Source: a virus. Taken from it: 40,040 bases of DNA. The translations under genes and the position numbers were made by a program. Location of the stretch: positions 1-40,040 of the IMG/VR virus record IMGVR_UViG_3300021957_000105; one strand, 5' to 3'. Positions 6,953-13,505 of the stretch are shown piece by piece (position 1 is the stretch's first letter; each line of letters starts with the position of its first letter). The notes beneath the pieces were generated by a model, which did not search any database, was not told the origin of the DNA, and saw only the letters and a list, made by a program, of their open reading frames with translations.

Positions 6953-7116
6953 TTTTCAAAACGCTCCATATCACGTTCAACTGTCCTGACCATGCGAATC
7001 GCCTCTTGAACTCGCAGACCATATTCACGCATCAACATCTTGGCGACTTCACCTCGACCTCGACCGCTCTCAATTGCCTCTTGAACAACAAACACCAACT
7101 GACCCATTGCACTCAT
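6940..7116 (-). CDS. 58-residue helical protein
   Basis: ATG 7116 follows GGGAGG and overlaps the preceding stop in TAATG. The product (MSAMGQLVFVVQEAIESG...RVQEAIRMVRTVERDMERFEK) is two amphipathic helices. EVAKMLMREYGLRVQEAIRM looks like a compact helix-turn-helix, giving a weak case for DNA binding. Its tail supplies the GGAGG site for the next gene. Confidence 0.65.
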   Translation of the reverse strand: MSAMGQLVFVVQEAIESGRGRGEVAKMLMREYGLRVQEAIRMVRTVERDMERFEKEAF

Positions 7117-7493
7117 TAGAACTGCCTCCCAAAATCAACGTTAGACCAACCCTCACCATCAACCATCCATGCAGTACCACACTTCTCGTTGACGATGATA
7201 TCACCAACAGAAACCGAATGCATTCGAGTGAACTTCTGAATGCAAGACCCTTCAGGTCCGTAACCGTTACCGACATGAAATACATCTTCAAGGGTATCAA
7301 CACCGGTAACACGAGCAACCGAAGCGAAGTGATCTGACATCCAAGGTTCAAATTTCTCAGAACCACCCATGAACTTGACATCACGATGGATTGCGATCTC
7401 GGGAAAGTCGCCGAAGTCGCCATCCCAACCAACTTTATTCAGGTGGTCAGATGCTTCGTTTGACAAATGAAACTGGTGAATTAAATATGACAT
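7116..7493 (-). CDS. Conserved-looking phage protein of unknown function
   Basis: The product has 125 residues and starts MSYLIHQFHLSNEASDHLN. Motifs GGSEKFEPWMSDHF, EDVFHVGNG and MHSVSVGDIIVNE resemble a protein family I recall from many marine T4-like phages. The SVGDIIV segment looks like a small beta fold. No signal peptide. Its ATG overlaps the upstream stop in TAATG, so it is translated with the 7493-7690 gene. Confidence 0.7.
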   Translation of the reverse strand: MSYLIHQFHLSNEASDHLNKVGWDGDFGDFPEIAIHRDVKFMGGSEKFEPWMSDHFASVARVTGVDTLEDVFHVGNGYGPEGSCIQKFTRMHSVSVGDIIVNEKCGTAWMVDGEGWSNVDFGRQF

Positions 7494-7690
7494 TATACAG
7501 TCCTCACAATGTAAGCGGGTTTAGTTGGATCCAGTTTGAGTTCAGGATTGGTCACTTCCGTCACTACATCCCAGATTTCTGCATTCTTCAATGCGTCAAA
7601 CAAAAACTCAGAAACAACCTGGTGTCCTTTCGTCGCACGATCAGCAACATACTCAGCATAGGTCTCAAAGTCAGTAATTCGGTCAGTCAT
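7493..7690 (-). CDS. 65-residue hypothetical protein
   Basis: I chose ATG 7690 (MTDRITDFETYAEYVADRA) because it sits 6 bases after GAGAGAT, as in the other copy of the leader repeat; ATG 7705 lacks a site. Helical N-terminal half, strand-like TKPAYIVRTV end. It is the first gene behind the promoter at 7719-7747. Confidence 0.6.
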   Translation of the reverse strand: MTDRITDFETYAEYVADRATKGHQVVSEFLFDALKNAEIWDVVTEVTNPELKLDPTKPAYIVRTV

Positions 7691-7696
7691 ATAGCG

Positions 7697-7728
7697 ATCT
7701 CTCATTGATTAAAAACATATTATCGCAC
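7697..7728 (-). repeat. 32-base promoter-leader repeat, copy B
   Basis: Identical to 6549-6580 over 32 bases; contains the -10 box, leader and ribosome-binding site of the 7690 operon. Confidence 0.9.
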
Positions 7729-7747
7729 GTAGAAGAGCAAAAGTAAA
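7719..7747 (-). promoter_or_regulatory. Sigma70-type promoter
   Basis: TTTACT (7742-7747), 17 bases, GATAAT (7719-7724) on the minus strand with TGC before the -10. The upstream sequence differs from promoter 6571-6599, so only the -10 and leader are duplicated. Confidence 0.7.
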
Positions 7748-7838
7748 GCGCTAAGTTATTGATTCATAACGGGTTTTAAACATCAATAAAATCAATGACT
7801 TACAGATGAAAAAACTTAACTTTTTTTAGATCAATTTG

Positions 7839-8342
7839 TTATAAGGAACCTATAAAATCGTTATAAGGAGACATTGATTCAATGCTTTCAATATCTAAAG
7901 CCAGCATCATCAACCGGCTTTCATGTCGGAATTCTTTCCAGAACTCAGGGTCATGTTCTTCAATGGATTTTGCATTGTGATAGATATCAAAGAACTTGAT
8001 GATACGCACCTCTTCGGGCGCTATCTGCAACCTCAAGCGGTCGTGTTCTTTTCGTACCCTTCGGTTACCCACATAAGCAGGTGGCTTTGTCAGATACCAC
8101 ACGTACTCAGCAACTTTTTCACCAAAGACATCCTCCACGTTCTCAAGGGTAGCATTCGTATCTTCAACTGTATCATGAAGTAATGCCGCAATTACAGCCG
8201 TCTCACTGAGCCCATGGACACGAACCAGATCACCTACGGCTTCTGGATGCGTTATATAGGGTTCTCCAGTGTACTTTCTGGTCTGCCCTCTGTGATAAAT
8301 GGCAGCCCAGTTTCTAGCGTGGATTATCTTTGATTCATTCAT
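7839..8342 (-). CDS. MESH1-like (p)ppGpp hydrolase, HD-domain (RelA/SpoT hydrolase family)
   Basis: I chose ATG 8342, 167 residues, close to the usual MESH1 length of about 180. The family signature is clear: HRGQTRKYTGEPYITHPEAV (17-36), LLHDTVEDT (54-62) and IIKFFDIYHNAKS (114-126). This provides the metal ligands His32, His56-Asp57 and Asp119. No synthetase domain is present. Such enzymes remove the 3' pyrophosphate of (p)ppGpp with Mn2+, and some also act on NADPH. In an infected cell it would blunt the stringent response; that role is inferred. The start overlaps the end of the metallopeptidase gene by 8 bases, so the two are coupled. Confidence 0.88.
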   Translation of the reverse strand: MNESKIIHARNWAAIYHRGQTRKYTGEPYITHPEAVGDLVRVHGLSETAVIAALLHDTVEDTNATLENVEDVFGEKVAEYVWYLTKPPAYVGNRRVRKEHDRLRLQIAPEEVRIIKFFDIYHNAKSIEEHDPEFWKEFRHESRLMMLALDIESIESMSPYNDFIGSL

Positions 8343-8781
8343 CCCAATACAACTCCGTAAATTCTTTCTCTCGTTTAAATGCTTCTTTTTCCCATGGCTG
8401 GTCTCGATAGCGGATCGTGCCACCGCGAGGTCCTACGGGAATCTTCTGACCCTTCCAGAAAGTACCACCCTGAGACAACTCCCTGCGAATGTACTGTTTG
8501 ATATGGATTAATTCATGGGCAATTGTAGTGGCAATCTCACGAGGTTCTACTGCTCGCAACTTACCTTCATTGACCACTTTACCCACTTCAACCAGATACT
8601 CATCAGCATCGTTCTCAATTGCCTGACCAAAGAAACCATCTTCTACGACATTTTTGAACTGAATACCGATAACGATATCCCGCTTGAACTCGCGAGGAAA
8701 CAACTCGTTAACGACATCTTCAGCAAATTCTTCGTAGATTTTACGGTTTTTGATACGACCTTTGAACTGGAGTAGCAACAT
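8335..8781 (-). CDS. Small zinc metallopeptidase-like protein (HExxH)
   Basis: The 148-residue product contains IATTIAHELIHIKQY with His89-Glu90 and His93 as the zinc-binding HExxH, and PWEKEAF at about 129-135 supplying a probable third glutamate ligand. The size and the PWE.EA motif resemble short SprT-like or minimal-gluzincin proteins. No signal peptide, so it should be cytoplasmic. AAGGG precedes ATG 8781, and a strong promoter lies at 8811-8839. It is co-translated with the alarmone hydrolase, so it may cut a host protein early in infection; no target is known. Confidence 0.75.
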   Translation of the reverse strand: MLLLQFKGRIKNRKIYEEFAEDVVNELFPREFKRDIVIGIQFKNVVEDGFFGQAIENDADEYLVEVGKVVNEGKLRAVEPREIATTIAHELIHIKQYIRRELSQGGTFWKGQKIPVGPRGGTIRYRDQPWEKEAFKREKEFTELYWDE

Positions 8782-8810
8782 ATGTACCCTTATTGACTAA
8801 CTAAAGCACC

Positions 8811-8839
8811 ATTATGACAGGAATTGCGGGTGGTGTCAA
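8811..8839 (-). promoter_or_regulatory. Sigma70-type promoter of the metallopeptidase-hydrolase operon
   Basis: TTGACA (8834-8839), 17 bases, CATAAT (8811-8816) on the minus strand, 30 bases before ATG 8781. Confidence 0.75.
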
Positions 8840-8840
8840 G

Positions 8841-8863
8841 CATTAATTGATGCTTTTGAAGCA
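8841..8863. other. Tandem inverted repeats between divergent promoters
   Basis: AGCAT..ATGCT (about 8840-8855) and TGCTTTTGAAGCA (8851-8863) overlap in the spacer between the minus promoter at 8811-8839 and the plus promoter at 8868-8896. They could be an operator or a weak hairpin; no T-run follows. Confidence 0.35.
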
Positions 8864-8867
8864 TATA

Positions 8868-8896
8868 TTGTATTCTCAATCCTCATCAATTATATA
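8868..8896 (+). promoter_or_regulatory. Possible plus-strand promoter
   Basis: TTGTAT (8868-8873), 17 bases, TATATA (8891-8896), placed before the plus-strand gene at 8929. Weaker match than the minus-strand promoters. Confidence 0.45.
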
Positions 8897-8928
8897 TAGA
8901 TATAACATATCATATGAGAATTTATTAA

Positions 8929-9333
8929 GTGCCACTATCACAATCCCACCTCACTTCTAGTGTTTGTACACAATGCGGACAATGTTGTCATTTTGAGGAG
9001 TATGATCCCAATCTGCCAGTCCATGCTCAGGTGATGGAAACAGGGCAAATGATGACTGGCTTTATTGCTGGTAATCCTAACACACCTACGTACCTCCCTA
9101 TAGTTCTCAAAGAGTTTAACGGTTCCAACTGGCTTACGTGTGCGTATCTACAAGATACTCAATGCACCAACTTCGATTCTGACGGAAACGATCTACGCCC
9201 GGACCGTTGTAGAGACTGGTATTGTCATGACGCCGATGGAGTTCCCAATGAGTATCTCACTTCGGGAGTAGATGTGGACGTTATTAAGATTATAGTGGAT
9301 AATGTCCACGAAACTAACCTAGCAGGAGAATGA
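8929..9333 (+). CDS. YkgJ-like cysteine-cluster protein (putative Zn/Fe-binding)
   Basis: The product has 134 residues from a GTG start. Cysteines CTQCGQCC at 13-20 are followed by Cys71, Cys79 and RPDRCRDWYC (Cys94, Cys99). This CxxCGxCC...C...C...RP..CR.w.C layout is that of the YkgJ/PF03692 family, proposed to bind iron-sulfur or zinc and of unclear reaction. It is the only clear plus-strand gene in the window. The GTG immediately follows an in-frame mini-ORF (ATG 8914, four codons, TAA), so reinitiation or loss of an older start is possible. It converges with the glycosyltransferase gene with 2 bases between stops. Confidence 0.8.
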   Translation: MPLSQSHLTSSVCTQCGQCCHFEEYDPNLPVHAQVMETGQMMTGFIAGNPNTPTYLPIVLKEFNGSNWLTCAYLQDTQCTNFDSDGNDLRPDRCRDWYCHDADGVPNEYLTSGVDVDVIKIIVDNVHETNLAGE

Positions 9334-9335
9334 CC

Positions 9336-10031
9336 TCAGGTCGTTGTGCTTGACTGATGAGTCGCCTGGACCGTCGTTGCGTACCTTCCTAGACATCCTA
9401 ACATTCCTGTCATTAGTTGCTTACACATGATCGCATCGTTTGGCCAGGCACCAAATTCTTTCACTAACTTTATCAACTTTATAGCACCTTTTGGTTTTAT
9501 AAAGTATGCCGAGTTTCCAGGCAAACCTTGTGGTACATCATGATTATCTATCCACGGCACGGGTGATATCACGTTCTGTGATATTGCTTCATGATATGCT
9601 TGAGAGCGTCTGGTCGCTCCTCGAGGATCGTTCAACGATATAACCGAATACTTAGAGTCTTGAATGGGTTTTAATTCTAACTTACGAGTGAACAGAGCAT
9701 CATGTTCCAATATCATATAAGGTTCATCATGCTGGACGCATAATTCCCAGAGCCGATAATGAGACATAAAACATGCCATGCGCTTTTTTGGATCAGCCGT
9801 CTCATAGGGAGACTTCCAAAGACCCGTTGCGATATCTATATGACCCTTAGTCCATGGATAATTCCACTGAAGTTTTCTAGTCTTAAATTCTTCTACTACA
9901 TTATCAACAGTGGTCGCAATAAATTTATCTACAGTAAATTCGTTGTCAAAGTGATTAGAACTGTCGATCAACACATCCGCCTGTTGAAAGGATTCTGGAT
10001 TGTCCGACAGTGTAATAACCTTGGCTCTCAT
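9336..10031 (-). CDS. Glycosyltransferase family 25-like protein
   Basis: I chose ATG 10031 (MRAKVITLSDNPES), 231 residues; the longer frame overlaps the cupin gene. The N-terminal strand KVITL is followed by FMSHYRLWELC (88-98) and YMILEHDALF (105-114), the GT25 pattern in which SH..LW binds nucleotide sugar and the acidic E-x-D block binds the metal. A PGNSAYFIKPKGA segment fits the later family motif. Such enzymes add sugars to lipooligosaccharide or proteins in the cytoplasm. Acceptor unknown: virion protein, host surface glycan or DNA. Last gene of the 10903-9336 run. Confidence 0.7.
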   Translation of the reverse strand: MRAKVITLSDNPESFQQADVLIDSSNHFDNEFTVDKFIATTVDNVVEEFKTRKLQWNYPWTKGHIDIATGLWKSPYETADPKKRMACFMSHYRLWELCVQHDEPYMILEHDALFTRKLELKPIQDSKYSVISLNDPRGATRRSQAYHEAISQNVISPVPWIDNHDVPQGLPGNSAYFIKPKGAIKLIKLVKEFGAWPNDAIMCKQLMTGMLGCLGRYATTVQATHQSSTTT

Positions 10032-10032
10032 C

Positions 10033-10440
10033 TTAGTTGCCGTCCCAGTTGAGATCCTGTTGAGCACCTTGTGCTTCTTCATGTTCTGCTGAAGGCACAC
10101 GAGAACCCTGTGAACGTCTCACGATGTCATTGTGATCAAACTCTGACCAATACAACTCAAAAGCAACACCATCTGCGAGCCCTACAAACTGATGCCATAC
10201 ACCGGCAGGTACTGCCATGTATTCACCCGCGTTTAGAACTGTGGTGTCCACAATATCGCTATTCTCTGGCCATGTGCGAATCAGCAACTTGCCAGACTCA
10301 ACAAAGAACCCGTTCGATTTGGTGGTGTGATAGTGTTCAGAGCATTGAAAGTCCTTCTTGAACTCAATCCTGTGGAACTCTAACGAACCGTTTGCTTCAA
10401 TTTGCTGAGTCTTACCCCAGATCTTTCCTGCTGATTTCAT
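10033..10440 (-). CDS. Single-domain cupin
   Basis: The 135-residue product has the cupin metal site: His36, His38 and Glu48 in SEHYHTTKSNGFFVESG, and His83 in VPAGVWHQF. It resembles mannose-6-phosphate isomerase type II cupins and sugar-modifying cupins; the exact reaction is not readable. The C-terminal 30 residues are polar and probably disordered. AAGGA precedes ATG 10440, which overlaps the MazG-like stop in ATGA. Placement beside a GT25-like gene suggests sugar metabolism. Confidence 0.78.
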   Translation of the reverse strand: MKSAGKIWGKTQQIEANGSLEFHRIEFKKDFQCSEHYHTTKSNGFFVESGKLLIRTWPENSDIVDTTVLNAGEYMAVPAGVWHQFVGLADGVAFELYWSEFDHNDIVRRSQGSRVPSAEHEEAQGAQQDLNWDGN

Positions 10441-10769
10441 AGGTCTGCTTCCTTAACAAAAATACCATCAATCATTTTACCCTTGCGATCTTTGATGTCA
10501 GACCATGCCGCTTCAAGACAATCTGTGATGTGCCAATCGTTTCGCTCCATGATGTTGATCAACACCACCATGATATCACCGATGTCATCTTTCAGATCTT
10601 TGCCCTTACAGATGTTGTCTGACAATTCACCGACCTCTTGGATCAATTTCAAACACTGGTCTTTGTCAGTGCTTCCTTCAATCAAGTTACGATCACGATG
10701 CCACGTTTCAATACGTGCAATCATTACATCTGTAATGCCTCGTGACTCACCATTCCAAGTGTCGTTCAT
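10437..10769 (-). CDS. MazG-like nucleoside triphosphate pyrophosphohydrolase
   Basis: I chose ATG 10769 (MNDTWNGESRG), 110 residues, because the longer frame depends on a TTG inside the preceding gene. Residues 45-48 EVGE and 61-65 DDIGD form the ExxE...DxxD magnesium-binding signature of all-alpha NTP pyrophosphatases, with a hydrophobic helix IMVVLINIM between. The family hydrolyses NTPs to NMP and pyrophosphate and in phages is linked to nucleotide-pool control. It is coupled by ATGA overlap to both neighbours. Confidence 0.82.
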   Translation of the reverse strand: MNDTWNGESRGITDVMIARIETWHRDRNLIEGSTDKDQCLKLIQEVGELSDNICKGKDLKDDIGDIMVVLINIMERNDWHITDCLEAAWSDIKDRKGKMIDGIFVKEADL

Positions 10770-10903
10770 AGTTTTTTTGCCTTGTACCAATTGATATGAT
10801 CGTTCCAGTTATTGAACTCACCTCGAATCGGGCAGAAAAACTGTCCATTATAGGGCGGTTTGGATATGTCCTTGTAGGACAAGTTTAACTCAGTTTGTCT
10901 CAT
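10766..10903 (-). CDS. 45-residue hypothetical protein
   Basis: ATG 10903 follows TAAGGA, and its stop overlaps the MazG-like ATG in ATGA. The product begins MRQTELNLSYKDISKPPYNG and has FFCPIRGEFNNWNDHINWYKAKKL, an aromatic-rich end. Accepted for its ribosome-binding site and coupling. Function unknown. Confidence 0.5.
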   Translation of the reverse strand: MRQTELNLSYKDISKPPYNGQFFCPIRGEFNNWNDHINWYKAKKL

Positions 10904-10958
10904 TACATTCCTTAGAAGTTAAAAAATTATATATAATTCCAACTTAACACGGTGAAAT

Positions 10959-11114
10959 ATGTCTCTCTTAAAAACCATGGTGCTGGAAAAATACGTACCC
11001 GTTGTAGGTAAAACTTACTATCTTTATCGCAACTTCAGTGGTAAACTTTTTGTCACTGATGATAATATAATAGCAGGTGAAAAAATCTGTAGTTACGTTT
11101 GGGTTGCGGGATAA
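10959..11114 (+). CDS. Possible 51-residue plus-strand protein
   Basis: ATG 10959 to TAA 11114 encodes MSLLKTMVLEKYVPVVGKTY... with strand-like segments and ends YVWVAG. GGTG lies 5 bases before the ATG, and a palindromic TTATATATAA (10927-10936) upstream could act as a -10 in both directions. It fills an otherwise empty 190-base gap and overlaps the end of the next minus-strand gene by 22 bases. Moderately likely to be real. Confidence 0.4.
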   Translation: MSLLKTMVLEKYVPVVGKTYYLYRNFSGKLFVTDDNIIAGEKICSYVWVAG

Positions 11115-11350
11115 CCTTCGTACCAAGTGACTACTGTTTCAGAACGAAAACTTCTCCAACCTGCTTTATCTAGACACCACACTACCAAGTGGTCGCTCTC
11201 TTCACGTTGTTCGAGAATCTCTGGTACATTGTGACCAGACAATTCTACATTCAAAGTGCAAGGCATTATCCTTAACTCACCTGTACCAATCTTATTGAAC
11301 TCAACTGTTACTACACCGGCTTGCGCGGCTTTAGTAAATCCTTTCATCAT
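11093..11350 (-). CDS. WYL_2/DUF2693-like Sm-fold protein
   Basis: The 85-residue product contains VTVEFNKIGTGELRIMPCTLNVEL and, later, LVVWCLDKAGWRSFRSETVV. The RxM.CTLN...VWDLDK.GWRSFR pattern is that of the small WYL_2 (DUF2693) proteins common in T4-like phages. A small beta-barrel that binds nucleic acid or a ligand is expected; function is unknown. ATG 11350 overlaps the lipoprotein stop in ATGA, so it is co-translated with it. Confidence 0.65.
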   Translation of the reverse strand: MMKGFTKAAQAGVVTVEFNKIGTGELRIMPCTLNVELSGHNVPEILEQREESDHLVVWCLDKAGWRSFRSETVVTWYEGYPATQT

Positions 11351-11907
11351 AATTCTACTACCTCTACTATTGTTGGTACCACATCAATACCATTCACGAT
11401 ATCTGACGAGATCAAATCTCCCAGAGCATTCTTTTTACTACGTGTCCACTTAAGACCAACATACACACGATACTGCTGTTTCGCTGTCACCAACACCGCT
11501 TTGTTCCACTCTTCATAACCGACAGGTGCAATCTTACCGACAGTGTTTCGTACAACAGAGTTTGTTTCTGTGGACATCTCAACGCTAGATTCGTCACCGG
11601 CTTCTGCTACGGTGTACTCGGTGTCTTTGTTTACTTGCCCAGCGATCTGGTCAGCAAGGTCCGCCTTAGCAATCATCATAGCCTTTTCAACCGCTAGTTG
11701 AAGGTTAGATGACACCGCAGTACCAACACCGTAAATATATCCGTGTTTGTTTTTCCGATCAAGTAATCCACGCTTCTCTTCAGAATCAATGTACCACTCG
11801 GGAACGAGGCTGAGAATAGAATTCTCGGTAGACTCTTGTTTTACTTTATAGTTAGACGCACATCCAACTGTTAACATCAATACCGCTATTGCTAATAACG
11901 CTTTCAT
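11347..11907 (-). CDS. LPP20-like outer-membrane lipoprotein
   Basis: The 186-residue product opens with MKALLAIAVLMLTVGCASNY: a lipoprotein signal with lipobox LTVGC and Cys16 as the lipidated residue. The mature part has VPEWYIDSEE, then YIYGVGTAVSSNLQLAVEKAMMIAKADLADQIAGQ, matching the PEW..... G.G.A.S....A...A..AR..L layout of the LPP20 family. Residues after Cys are Ala-Ser, so transport to the outer membrane is expected. LPP20 function is unclear even in bacteria. In a phage it could alter the host surface or block secondary infection. It sits between a secreted protein gene and a WYL_2-like gene behind promoter 12220-12249. Confidence 0.75.
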   Translation of the reverse strand: MKALLAIAVLMLTVGCASNYKVKQESTENSILSLVPEWYIDSEEKRGLLDRKNKHGYIYGVGTAVSSNLQLAVEKAMMIAKADLADQIAGQVNKDTEYTVAEAGDESSVEMSTETNSVVRNTVGKIAPVGYEEWNKAVLVTAKQQYRVYVGLKWTRSKKNALGDLISSDIVNGIDVVPTIVEVVEL

Positions 11908-11915
11908 AACATATC

Positions 11916-12191
11916 CTATTTTGCTAATGCTATAATAACACCAAGGAGTCCCACATCTACCAGTTGGACTTTTACGTAGTCACCGAACCGATTATGAGGA
12001 TCAAACTTCTGCTTGCCTTCTTGAGTCGTTTCAGTGCATTTTCGGACTTTGGTTTCTTTAACCAGTTGCCCATCTTCAAAGTGTTGCGTCACCTCATAGT
12101 GACAATTGCTAGACGATTCTTCTTCTGCGTATGCGCTAAATGCGAACACCAGAAACAGAAAAAGAATAAAGATCTTCAGAAGTGTTTTCAT
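11916..12191 (-). CDS. Small exported protein with C-terminal hydrophobic segment
   Basis: The 91-residue product has a strong signal peptide (residues 1-22, cut after SAYA). A Glu/Ser-rich stretch with a CHYEV...CTET cysteine pair that could form a disulfide follows, and then a hydrophobic tail VKVQLVDVGLLGVIIALAK. It should be periplasmic or inner-membrane anchored. It is the first gene of the lipoprotein operon, directly behind promoter 12220-12249. Function unknown. Confidence 0.65.
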   Translation of the reverse strand: MKTLLKIFILFLFLVFAFSAYAEEESSSNCHYEVTQHFEDGQLVKETKVRKCTETTQEGKQKFDPHNRFGDYVKVQLVDVGLLGVIIALAK

Positions 12192-12219
12192 AATATAGTA
12201 CTCGTTCGTAAGAATAGTT

Positions 12220-12249
12220 ATTATAACACATTCTTAACGGGTTTGTCAA
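12220..12249 (-). promoter_or_regulatory. Sigma70-type promoter of the lipoprotein cassette
   Basis: TTGACA (12244-12249), 18 bases, TATAAT (12220-12225) on the minus strand, with TGTGT before the -10. The -35 and spacer start TTGACAAACC, as in promoter 6571-6599. Confidence 0.8.
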
Positions 12250-12497
12250 CCTCTTAAGATTCCTTGGAGTTTATCTTCAAAGGCTTCAACTTTCTCTAGA
12301 CGATTAGGCCAGTAGATATAGTCCTTCTCAGGATTGGCTTTAAGACTATTCAACAAGGGCGTGACCGCATTGTACAGTTCGTGCAATCGATTATGGGTGT
12401 CCAGAACTGTGTCTGCTTTCTCTTGCAAAGCGATAACTGTATCCAGTTCGTCTTCAGTTACCGCAGTAAAGCCAAAATCAAAAATGTCTTCACTCAT
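12246..12497 (-). CDS. 83-residue hypothetical protein
   Basis: I chose ATG 12497 (MSEDIFDFGFTAVTEDEL), preceded by GGAG. The product is helical, with long amphipathic stretches (EDELDTVIALQEKADTVLD, HNRLHELYNAVTPLLNSLK) suggesting a coiled coil. It overlaps the preceding small gene by 8 bases and its stop overlaps the -35 box of the next promoter. Confidence 0.65.
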   Translation of the reverse strand: MSEDIFDFGFTAVTEDELDTVIALQEKADTVLDTHNRLHELYNAVTPLLNSLKANPEKDYIYWPNRLEKVEAFEDKLQGILRG

Positions 12498-12666
12498 CAA
12501 AACTATCCTCCAAAGTAAAAGTAAATGAATCGGTAGTATACTCAGTTGGATTCAACATCCAATTCATTACATTTTCGCGCAGATCTTCGCTGGCTTTTTC
12601 TTCTTCCATGTCCAGACGAAACTGGCGATAGGCAACAAAATCTAAAATGTTATTATTTTTATCCAC
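12490..12666 (-). CDS. 58-residue hypothetical protein with GTG start
   Basis: The frame starts at GTG 12666, 9 bases after AGGAG. The product (MDKNNNILDFVAYRQFRLDM then EEEKASEDLRENVMNWM) is acidic and helical. It fills the gap between two genes with overlaps at both ends (6 and 8 bases). Confidence 0.55.
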   Translation of the reverse strand: MDKNNNILDFVAYRQFRLDMEEEKASEDLRENVMNWMLNPTEYTTDSFTFTLEDSFDE

Positions 12667-13102
12667 AGAGAGGTGCTCCTTTTACACGATTTACTCTATC
12701 CCATTCGTCGGGCGACACATCGTTCAGACGAGCCGCAGTGCCTTTAGGCGCGGAGATTTGACCATTGTAGTGACCCGGAGCAGAAGTAGTAATATGTTGA
12801 TACGCATCATCACGAGACATGGCTGGTCCGTGTTGTTTGTCATGAATGAACAATTGAATCAGTGAATAGTGAATCACTTTCATAAGATCTTTACGCCACT
12901 CGGCGGGAGTCTCGCCCTTCTTCCCGTAACGTCTGCCATACTTACCGACATTCCCCATACAAAAACCAGTACCATGACCATCATCAATGATAGACTCCGT
13001 TGCTTGGATCTTGCCCGTTGCATAATGTTCGTCGTATGTTGCATCAACGTAATCTTTTACTTCCTGAATTAAGTCACCCTCATTGAATTTATATTCTATC
13101 AC
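12659..13102 (-). CDS. DUF3310-like protein (phage nucleotide kinase-like region)
   Basis: The 147-residue product starts at GTG 13102 after GGAG, inside the end of the preceding gene. Residues about 45-85 (GFCMGNVGKYGRRYGKKGETPAEWRKDLMKVIHYSLIQL) match the F..GN..KYv.R.G.K....DL.KA..Y pattern of DUF3310. That domain is often annotated vaguely as nucleotide kinase, without solid biochemistry. The C-terminus (about 95-147) is rich in Gly, Pro and Asp. Confidence 0.6.
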   Translation of the reverse strand: MIEYKFNEGDLIQEVKDYVDATYDEHYATGKIQATESIIDDGHGTGFCMGNVGKYGRRYGKKGETPAEWRKDLMKVIHYSLIQLFIHDKQHGPAMSRDDAYQHITTSAPGHYNGQISAPKGTAARLNDVSPDEWDRVNRVKGAPLCG

Positions 13103-13499
13103 TCACTCTTCTCCTCAAATCGCTCGTTGAGAACCTATGGTCTCGTTTGTTAAAGTGTATCTCAATGCCTCTACTAGCACAAATTGCTCTACCCGTAAAT
13201 TTGGCGTCTTTATATTCTTCACCAATTATTCTAACATTAATTTCATACATTGTCAATATGTCTTGAAGATCTTGTTCAGTGACGTAGGGTATGATCTCAT
13301 CAACATATTTAATAGCATTCAACTGAGCATATCTTTCAACAACAGTCTGAATAGGCTTGTTCTTCTCTGGTCGATCAATAGTGGGATCAACCTGCAAACC
13401 ACAGATCAAATAATCACACTGACTCTTTGCCTCGCGAAGCATCGCACAATGACCGGCATGAAGCAAGTCAAAAGCACTGCACGTAAATCCTATTATCAT
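13089..13499 (-). CDS. Cytidylyltransferase-like protein (TagD/GCT type)
   Basis: The 136-residue product is the usual size for glycerol-3-phosphate cytidylyltransferases. FDLLHAGHCAML (10-21) holds the HxGH nucleotide-binding motif, and RFSTSDLRRRV near 122-132 is the RxSTSxLR signature. The enzyme joins CTP and a phosphorylated alcohol to give CDP-alcohol and pyrophosphate. The acceptor could be glycerol phosphate, ethanolamine phosphate or a sugar phosphate. Its presence in a replication operon is puzzling but seen in other T4-like marine phages, as I recall. Confidence 0.82.
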   Translation of the reverse strand: MIIGFTCSAFDLLHAGHCAMLREAKSQCDYLICGLQVDPTIDRPEKNKPIQTVVERYAQLNAIKYVDEIIPYVTEQDLQDILTMYEINVRIIGEEYKDAKFTGRAICASRGIEIHFNKRDHRFSTSDLRRRVSDRI

Positions 13500-13505
13500 A
13501 ATCTT

